Positions 56,769 to 64,000 of a stretch of 64,000 nt of DNA are shown here, piece by piece (the stretch's first letter is position 1; each line of letters opens with the position of its first letter). The DNA comes from Beta vulgaris subsp. vulgaris (Eukaryota; Streptophyta; Magnoliopsida; Caryophyllales; Amaranthaceae). A program made the position numbers and the translations under genes. The stretch spans positions 6,782,984-6,846,983 of the forward strand of contig NC_079209.1 in NCBI RefSeq assembly GCF_026745355.1, written 5' to 3'. The notes beneath the pieces were generated by a model. That model had not been told where the DNA came from. It saw nothing but the letters and a program-made list of their open reading frames with translations, and ran no database searches.

Positions 56769-57150
56769 TAGTGGGCATGGGCCAGGCCGGCACGACACGA
56801 TTTGGGCTCGTCCCGGCACGACACGATTTAGGCTCGGCCCGGCACGCACAACCCGGCCCGTTGTCCGCTACGTGGGCCGCGAGCCTGTCACGGTCAAGAA
56901 ATTTTATTTCCGGCCCGCACCGGCATGAGCCCGCGTGGGCCGGCCCGGGGGCCGAACGCTCCTTTTCTTTGTTTTTTACTCTAAAACTGTCAAAAATACA
57001 ACATAAAACATGGGCCGGGCCGTGGACAAATTTTTAAAATTTCAAGCCCGGCACGACCCGCCACTCATGGGCCCGGGCCCGGCCCGACCCGCCATTTACT
57101 CAAGCCCGCGGGCCGAGCCTGTGAACAGGCCCGGCCCATACCCAACTACA
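56769..57150. mobile_element. GC-rich hAT-type element with GTGGAGTG target duplication
   Basis: GTGGAGTG occurs at 56761-56768 and 57151-57158. The 382-bp unit begins TAGTGGGCATGGGCC and ends GGCCCATACCCAACTACA, inverted with mismatches. It is packed with GGCCCGG/CCGGGCC motifs and is by far the most GC-rich segment here. The 8-bp duplication suggests hAT. It sits about 570 bp upstream of the MO25 start codon. Small ORFs within are fortuitous. Confidence 0.8.
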
Positions 57151-57324
57151 GTGGAGTGTGAGAAAATATACTCTGATAAATTTATAAGATAAGGAGTAAG
57201 ACAAAAGGGAGCGAGTTAAAGGAGGAGATACTTCGATAGATTAACTCTGTATAGGTTTAAACTTTTACATCAACTCTTTTTTTGTTTACTATTGAACTTG
57301 TTATCAGTTTTGCCTTTTATATTA

Positions 57325-57841
57325 TCTCAATTATATAAGGGAAGGGGGCAAGAAGATGGTGCCCCTATGAAATACTAAATTACCGTTAATGATTTAGTGA
57401 AATGAAAAAAATTACACAAGAAAATAATTTAAGATTTTTTTCTCATTTCAACTTGTGATTCTAAACAAGTTAAAAATATATATACATCAAATATTTCAAT
57501 TAAAAGTAAATGAACAAAACATCTTGACTTTTTTTATATAAAAGAGGAAAGTGTACATGCAAAAGTCTGAAACACTCACTACCTTTGATATTCTTTCATT
57601 CAATCAAACTCACTACCTTATGTCTATTATTTTTATTCAAAATTCATTCACAAAACATTAATATTAAAAATCACTCGCAATATCTATTAGTTTTTTTATG
57701 TTAGTGAATTAATATATTATAAATTCACCTAACTATTAATCTTTTACATATTAAGCGTAATTTTAACTATAATATGGATGAAATATATAATAGAAAATAA
57801 GTTTTGGAATTAACGTGTGTATTGCTTACATATAAGGCTCG
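57325..57841 (+). mobile_element. Decayed non-autonomous Helitron
   Basis: Starts TCTCAATTATATAAGGG and ends ATATAAGGCTCG (CTAG mutated to CTCG), between A and T. Overall layout matches the copy at 20075-20602 (AAAAAATTACACAAGAAAAT, ACTCACTACCTTTGATA blocks). The hairpin is decayed. Confidence 0.75.
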
Positions 57842-58082
57842 TAGATAACAATATGAAGACAATATCATTTGCATGGATTAGTGTCAAGATTAGATAGTGT
57901 GTGAAGATTAGATCCATCTTTTTAATTAAAATAAGTCGTGAGTGTTATTTGTTTAATAATTGAATTAATTGGGTTGCGCTTGTTTTAATGCAAAAACTAA
58001 TTATTAGGCCCGGGCTATGTTCCGGGAAGATAAACTTTATTTATTAATATAATACTTTATGATAATAATAACACTAAATAAA

Positions 58083-58180
58083 ACTTAGCCTAGTGGTTAA
58101 GACTTTAGTATATGTATTTGAGGTCTCGGGATCAAACTTTATACTATGTGATTTCTAAATTTTTTATTGTATATGGATTA
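58083..58180 (+). repeat. tRNA-derived SINE remnant, plus strand
   Basis: A-box-like TAGCCTAGTGGTTAAG (58087-58102) and B-box-like GGGATCAAAC (about 58128-58137) in tRNA spacing. No target duplication was found. Confidence 0.5.
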
Positions 58181-58701
58181 CATGAACTAAGAGCATCTCC
58201 AACGGTCTTCTTTGTGATGTCGCTTGAGAAATATACTTTGCTGAGCGACATGCTGGACCATTGGAGATGAAGGAATGAGTTAGCTTGGTTTAAGCTACTA
58301 GCTTGTTTCAGCAATATAGCTGGAGCAAAAAGGAAGAATAGTTGAAGAAAGAGAAAAGTTTTTGGTTGAACTACACGCATGAATGACAATCATGCGTGAA
58401 ACTCACTTTTCTTCTTTGCAATTTTTGGGTAAATTTTATGTGGGCCCTACAAGTTTTTACTCTCCAACAGGTATATTGTGATAGTTTGTTTCCATCAAAA
58501 TCCTGTGCAACAAATACAAGTTTGTAAAAATAACAGATACTTTCAACGTTAATTTTTTTTGTAAAAAAATATTCAAAAACTGAAGATTTTAAATTTCAAT
58601 ACTTAAAAATTGTCTATAAATAGCAGTAATTTTTTTAGTTACCACACTTCTCATATTACCCAATAAAATTACCAACAACTTCTTACAAGTATTTTCTTAC
58701 A

Positions 58702-59892
58702 ATGGATAATTCTGAAGATCGATATAGTCAATATTATTCCTACGTAGAAAATTCTCCAAACTTATCAAATTCCAACCCTTTGTCAAGTTCCCAAGTTTTT
58801 CCAATTCGCCCAACTCCCCACAATTATCATGTAAGAAACATGCGTCCACAATATCATGAAAACATGTCTGAACCAAAATATACAATATCCCCCCGATGCT
58901 CATATGTATTACCACCCTACCTATTACTACTCGTCTCCTGTTGGGCAAGGGAATCGTCCGATTAGGCCAAACTATTACCCCCGTCCATCTTATTATCCTC
59001 ACGAAAATACAAGAAGGAAAAGTCTTGATTCATCTGGTATGCATCAACAACCTCCAACAACAGGTAACGAGTCTCAAACTGAAGTTCCTGAAGATGAGGA
59101 ACAACAAGAAAATATTCAAGATCAAGGAAAATTAGACAAGTTCAAGTGGAGCCCAGCACAAGACGTGGATTTATGCAAGAGTTGGTTAACAATTTCAACT
59201 GATGGTGTCACGGGAACTGACCAATCAATGAACAATTTTTGGGAAAATATTTCTAATTACTACAATGAATGGAGAAAGGAAGGTCTGTCTGTGACCATTA
59301 AGACGACTTCTAATCATTGGTACAAAATGAGTGTCGATGTTTCCAAATTAAATGGGTGTTATATACAAATCCAGGATAGCCACCCAAGCGGTCATAATGA
59401 CACACTTGTTATCAATTTGGCAAATGACATTTAGAGCAGCCGTAACAAAAAGAGAAAGTTTCCATACACACATTCTTGGGAAATTCTTCGAGATCAACCA
59501 AAGTGGCAAGAGTTTGAAAAAAAAAATGGGGGTTCATCAAAGAGAACAAAAGTTTTTGCTGCGGGTGCCTACACTTCGTCATCGTCAAATCCAGGTGCAA
59601 GTGAGTCTAGTAGAAGTGTACAAAACATGGATGATCGACCACCAGGACAAAAGGTAGCAAAAGCAGCAGCAAAAGGTAAGGGGAAGGTGATAAGAAGAAA
59701 ACTGATGAGGTCTCTGAGAAGTGGGAAAAGTTTCAAGATATACAAATGAAAAAATTATCTTTATTCGAGGAGTGCATTCGACTTCAAGAGTTTGAGCTTC
59801 TTTGCAAGGATACCTCGAACATGGATGAAAGAACTTTGCAAAATCACATACAAGTTTGTGAATTTCTTAAGGCTAAGCGTGAGCTATCGTAA
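58702..59892 (+). pseudogene. Harbinger ORF1: Myb/SANT-like, NAM-associated protein
   Basis: It starts MDNSEDRYSQYYSYVENSPN. A frameshift near 58885 moves to a second frame with FKWSPAQDVDLCKSWLTIS, FWENISNYYNEW and a HWYKMSVDVSKLNGCY block, the SANT-like DNA-binding region. After a stop at 59432 a further frame gives a segment ending LREIL-type, FEKKNGGSSKRTK, then ECIRLQEFELLCKDTSNMDE and LKAKRELS before TAA at 59890. This C-terminal part is the NAM-associated domain. In intact elements it binds terminal repeats and helps the transposase. Confidence 0.85.
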
Positions 59893-60077
59893 AATTACTA
59901 TGTTATTCTAATAAGAAGAAAACTGATGAGGCATCTGAGAAGTGGGAAAGGCTTCATATTATGTTGTTTTAATATTCATATATCGTAGGATGTTGTAATT
60001 TTGTACCGGTGATCGTATTAATGTAATGTAATCATAGTTATGTATCAGAAATTTTAATATATAAAAGTACCTTTCCT

Positions 60078-60155
60078 AAACTAGCCGTTGGAAAGTAGCA
60101 ATAATAAACTAGCCGTTGGAAAGTACCAATGCAGAACTAGCCGTTATAAAGTGTC
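60078..60155 (+). repeat. Three AACTAGCCGTT repeats between the Harbinger ORFs
   Basis: AACTAGCCGTTGGAAAGTA occurs twice (about 60079 and 60108) and AACTAGCCGTTATAAAGTG once (about 60137), about 29 bp apart. They sit just upstream of the transposase leader. The GCCGTT core resembles Myb-type binding sites; that link is inference. Confidence 0.85.
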
Positions 60156-60300
60156 TGTTTGCAAATTCTTCTATATATTGAGTTCAATGTCATTTGAGAA
60201 TCCTCACAACTCAAAATTCATATACTCTCACATCATCTAAGTAGTCTCTTCTATAAGCCTTCAACATCCATCTATTAACCTCATCATATTATTAAAAAAA

Positions 60301-61228
60301 ATGTCTCAAAATTCTAGTTCATCAACCAACGTCGATTAGATGAAAGAGATGGATGAATAATTTTGGGATGACAGTGATGAAGAAACGGAAACGTATCTCC
60401 TTGAAAAACTATCTCAAAATCCATCGACAGATTGTGTTCCTCGTGATCGTGAAGGTGGTGCAGAACGTCTTTATTTAGACTATTTCGCACCCAACCGATT
60501 TATCCTGATAACATGTTCCGTCGACGGTTCCGTATGAGAAGGGAATTGTTCCTTTATATAGTAGATGCTGTTGGAATCCAATCGAAATATTTCAAACAAA
60601 GATTTGATGCTGCAAAAAGAATGGGTTTGTCCCCATTACAAAAGTGCATTGTCGCTATTCGCATATTAGCATATGGTACTTCTGCTGATATTGTTGATGA
60701 AGACATCAAAATAGGTGAGAGCACGGCTATAGAATCTGTATTCAGATTTTGTCGTGCAGTTATTAATGCATTTGGAGGGTTGTACCTGAGAAGGCCTACT
60801 AATGCTGATGTCCAACGATTGCTTTAGATGCACGAGGAGTATCATGATTTTCCTGGCATGCTCGAAAGTCTTGATTGCATGCATTGGCCTTGGAAGAATT
60901 GCCCAACTGCATGGAAAGGGCAATACACCAGAGGTAATTATGGTCATCCAACAATAATGTTTGAAGCAGTTGCCTCTGTAGATCTTTGGATCTGGCATGC
61001 GTATTTTGGTGTTGCAGGATCAAACAATGACCTTAATGTATAGAGTAGATCAAATTTGTTTCAAGAAAAATTCCAAGGAAATGCTCCAGAGTTAGATTTT
61101 ACTGTGAATGGTAGTCAATATACTATGGGATACTACCTTACGGATGGCATATATCCTAAGTGGGCTGCATTTGTCAAAAGTTTCCCACATCCCCAAGATC
61201 CCAAGCGTTTTTGTTTGGTTACTTAGAG
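60301..61228 (+). pseudogene. Harbinger DDE transposase
   Basis: The ATG at 60301 (MSQNSSSSTNVD) runs at once into a TAG, then the frame resumes with a shift before 60513. From there: RRRFRMRRELFLYIVDAV, LQKCIVAIRILAYGTSAD, FCRAVINAFGGLYLRRPT, TAG at 60825, then FPGMLESLDCMHWPWKNCP (first catalytic D), IWHAYFGVAGSNNDLNV (second catalytic D) and TAG at 61040. The rest reads YYLTDGIYPKWAAFVKSF to about 61225. The glutamate of DDE and the C-terminal end are missing or shifted. It belongs to the plant PIF/Harbinger (DDE_Tnp_4) family. Confidence 0.9.
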
Positions 61229-61240
61229 AACATGCATGAG

Positions 61241-63258
61241 GTTATTGGTTAATATAAGTAGGTGTTACTAATTCAGATAGATAGGGGTTACTTTCTCATG
61301 TAGATAGGTGTTTGTAATTCATATAAGTAGGTGTTACCAAATCATATTTAGCGGGTTAGTGATTATTATATCTATGTGTTACTTAGATAAAATATATGTT
61401 ATTACTTAGAGCAGATAAATAGGGTTACTTAGATTAGATATATGTTATTACTTAGAGCGGATACATAGGGTTACTTAGATTAAATATATGTTGTTACTAA
61501 AACAATTTGACGGGGTTACTTTTGTTTATTTGTTTGGGGGTAGAATTCGTTTATTAATGGGTTACCAACTAAAAAATTAATAACAGATGTGACAGTAAGG
61601 GTTACTTAGCGGCCATATTTTGGTTACCAATAAACCTTTAAATTGAAGTGACTATACATATTATGAAAAAGTGTTCGGTAGCAATTTTAATGCAATTATA
61701 TTGAATACGTAAAATTTAGTTCTTTTTTTCATGTATATTCAATGAATTAAAATGCAATTATTATTATAAATAAAAGATTTTCAGAAGTCATTTTCGTTAG
61801 AAAAAATCACTTCCCTCTATTTCTTTTCAACTTCTTCAGTTCTTTAAAGTTTCTTCATATTTTTAGAATTTACCATCTAAACTTATGGATCCCGAGTTCA
61901 AAGCCAAAGTTCTTAAAGTGTGTCAAGCTTTTGACAAATTTTATCCAAAGTTTAGGAACTTCTAATCAACTATAATGGATTCTCTTCGAGTTTTACTAAG
62001 CACTAGAGAGAGGGGTAGATCCTCATGCAATAATAGAGGATATATGCAACATGAAGGACCCAACTATGTACGCTGTTAGGGATGAAAAGTACCTTCTTAA
62101 GAAGTGGAAGGAACAGATTGAGGAGGAGAAGGAGGAGGAGAATGAACATGAAAAAAGGAGAAGGAAGATGAAAAAGAAGAAGAAAACGAAGAAGATAAAT
62201 AATTTTTAATAGTTATTAATTTTAAGAAGAAAAATATGTAATTAGTTTATAAAATAGTTTCTGCCTATGTATTTTGTGTTCAAGTAATATAATTGAAAAC
62301 TTGAATATTAATAAAAAATTATTCCTCTTTTGTGTTGATTCATTGTTCATGATTTTTATTCCTGTTTTCTATTTTTTTTAATTCTTTAATTTTTTTTAAT
62401 AGTATCAATTGATGCTACTGATAAATATACTTATAGAAAAATGACGTTAGTTTACTGAACATTTGGGGTTACTTGTATGACTAGATCAGGTTACTGTTGT
62501 GAATAATTGGGGTTACTCATATGATTAAATAGGAATGTCATATGATTAACTAAGGTTACCTATATGAAGAAATGTAGTTAGTTTTGTGAACAGGTTACTG
62601 TAAGTGATAAATACATTTACAGGTTACTGTAAGTGTATTTAGAAGTTAATGACAAATATATTAACATGTTACTAACTCATATAGATAGGGGTTACTATAG
62701 GGTTACTTAGAGCAATATATGGGGTTACTGATTATTATAAGTAGGAGTTACTGGTTAACATATATATGGTACTTACTGATTAATATAAATAGTTATATTT
62801 AGAAGTTAGTAAAAAATACATTTATAGGTTAGTGTAAGTGTATTTAGAAGTTATTGATAGTAAGAAATTAGTAAAAAAAAAAAACATTTAGAGCTTACTG
62901 TAATTGCATTTAGAACGAAGTTACTCATAAATATACTCATATATTACTGATAAATTTATTCACATGTTACTGATAGATTTACTCACAAGTAACTGATAAA
63001 TTTATTCACATCTTACTAATTCATATAGATAGGGGTTACTATAGGGGTTACTATAGGGTTTACTTAGATGAATATATGGGATTACTAATTAATATAAGTT
63101 GATATTACTTATTTACATAAATAGGCGTTACTGGTTAATATAATTAGTTAGTCATTAATGTAAATAGGTAGTACTAATTCTTATAAGTAGGTGTTACTGA
63201 TACATATTTTTGGGGGTTACTCATTCATATAATTAACAGTTACTAATTCGTATAAGTA
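61241..63258. repeat. GGTTACT-rich repeat region of unknown origin
   Basis: Dozens of GGTTACT, GTTACT and TTACTGATAAAT motifs recur in one orientation over two blocks (about 61245-61640 and 62450-63250), separated by a coding-like relic. A tighter repeat of about 46 bp (AGGGTTACTTAGAT ... ATATGTTATTACTTAGAGC) is seen at 61395-61490. No terminal repeats were identified. It begins directly after the Harbinger transposase and ends at the CACTA terminus. Confidence 0.7.
61885..62200 (+). pseudogene. Orphan coding relic with acidic, lysine-rich tail
   Basis: MDPEFKAKVLKVCQAFDKF starts at 61885 and meets a stop after about 26 codons. Another frame then reads GVDPHAIIEDICNMKDPTMY, AVRDEKYLLKKWKEQIEEEK and an E/K-rich end near 62160. 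The upstream sequence is CT-rich like a plant 5' leader. No family was recognised; a broken transposon ORF or captured host gene are both possible. Confidence 0.4.
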
Positions 63259-64000
63259 CACTAGTGGAGAAAGGTCAATTTGCATCGGACTTGGGAACAC
63301 CATTTGCGTCGGACATAGGTCCGACGGCATAGGTCTCGACGCAAATGGAAGATACAGGATCTGCTTCGGATAAGAATACGACGCACTTGAGTGGCTATTT
63401 GCGTTGCATGCGGAGCACTGGCAACGCAAATGGTGCATAATCTGCGTCGCACTTAGCTTAGAATGCGATGCAGATAGGAGAAGAGCAGCAGCCCAGGCCA
63501 GTCATTTGCGTTGCACGTAGTCCTCCATCCGACACAAATTTCCCTTTTTTCAAAAACAAAATATAAATTTTCTAAAATCAACCCACAGGCCACAACCAAA
63601 CAAAAATCTCAAAAACAAAAAATGAAATTCAAGGTGTGACGATGAATGTTTAGAGAGGATGGAAAATCAAAGAAAACTAATAAACAATAAAGCAAGAATT
63701 TGTAGAAATAGTTGGAGTTTCAGAACATATATAAAACAACAAATTCATAATAACAAATCTATCATTAACTAATATAGTACAAAACTTTTGGAGCTTCCTT
63801 CACATCTTGACCTTCCTTCTCGTTCTTATAATTCGAACAAATCCACCAGCAGCAATGTGTCGACACAGACAAAAATGAAAAAACGAGGAGGTCTTCAAAC
63901 AGATCTGAAAAAATTGATAGATAACGAAAAATCAAGACAGGCGAAACAAAAGAAAAAGAGAAGATTTATTTGCGAAAAAAATTGAAACACGAATGAAGGA
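63259..64000. mobile_element. Left end of a CACTA element, right end outside window
   Basis: Begins CACTAGTGGAGAAAGG, a CACTA terminus, followed by subterminal copies of TTTGCGTCGGACATAGGTCC, GACGCAAATGG and TGCGTTGCA in both orientations (63275-63540). This motif differs from the two other CACTA families here. The sequence then becomes A-rich. A 65-aa K-rich ORF at 63788-63985 is not recognised. Confidence 0.8.

Larger units (their letters stand above)
58191..61240 (+). mobile_element. PIF/Harbinger element, decayed, right end not found
   Basis: The left end GAGCATCTCCAACGG follows TAA (58188-58190), the standard PIF/Harbinger terminus and target. ORF1 (Myb/SANT-like DNA-binding protein) lies at 58702-59892 and ORF2 (DDE transposase) at 60301-61228. 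Both have stops or frameshifts. Three copies of AACTAGCCGTT lie between them. The right terminal repeat could not be seen; sequence after about 61240 changes to a GGTTACT-rich region. Confidence 0.85.

Noticed and set aside
57325..57841. Treating the segment as part of the MO25 promoter only
   Set aside because: Its ends and layout match the Helitron family, so it is a transposon insertion.
1..64000. CRISPR arrays or bacterial-type operons
   Set aside because: Repeats are transposon subterminal arrays without spacer regularity, and the genes are intron-containing plant genes.

Overview
The window is nuclear DNA of a flowering plant, most likely a eudicot. The evidence is spliceosomal genes with small exons and AT-rich introns, two plant-type protein families, and the plant transposon set (Copia LTR elements primed by initiator tRNA-Met, CACTA, hAT, PIF/Harbinger, Mutator-like, Helitron, Stowaway-type MITEs and tRNA-derived SINEs). 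I cannot name the species from sequence alone. No rRNA, intact tRNA gene or CRISPR array was seen.

Three host genes are present and all look intact once spliced. (1) 37972-41063, plus strand: a three-exon cytochrome b561 + DOMON protein of 373 aa, a predicted ascorbate-reducible electron carrier. (2) 41677-45735, minus strand: a 12-exon inositol monophosphatase family gene of 270 aa, matching the plant L-galactose-1-phosphate phosphatase VTC4. (3) 49548-56200, minus strand: an 11-exon MO25/CAB39 scaffold of 340 aa. Genes 1 and 2 converge, 613 bp apart. One is predicted to use ascorbate as electron donor and the other makes an ascorbate precursor. I checked every exon for reading phase and GT/AG borders by hand.

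The rest is a nested transposon landscape. 1-7.1 kb: a minus-strand Copia element broken by a CACTA right end, a CACTA-like element with GAGACGGATTT arrays and a 2.5 kb solo LTR. 7.6-8.7 kb: an LTR relic, a hAT-type MITE and a Stowaway-type MITE. 9.0-11.6 kb: a complete gag-only LTR element. 12.4-13.4 kb: an element with hairpin ends and 16 copies of TGTACA. 14-22.6 kb: SINEs, two Helitrons, a Mutator-like element with a nested MITE, a solo LTR and a TGAAC-rich Harbinger MITE. 25.1-33.0 kb: a Copia element with ACCTG target duplications, split by a solo LTR and a 1.2 kb CACTA element. 35.7-37.0 kb: a tandem SINE pair and a Helitron holding a MITE. 45.9-47.2 kb: a MITE split by a short Copia derivative that fuses gag to RNase H, ending about 120 bp from the VTC4 ATG. 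56.8-58.2 kb: a GC-rich hAT-type element, a Helitron and a SINE remnant. 58.2-61.2 kb: a decayed PIF/Harbinger element with its Myb-like and DDE ORFs. 61.2-63.3 kb: a GGTTACT-rich region with an orphan coding relic. 63.3-64.0 kb: the left end of another CACTA element.

Most element calls rest on inspected terminal repeats and target-site duplications. Family names inside the superfamilies are inference.
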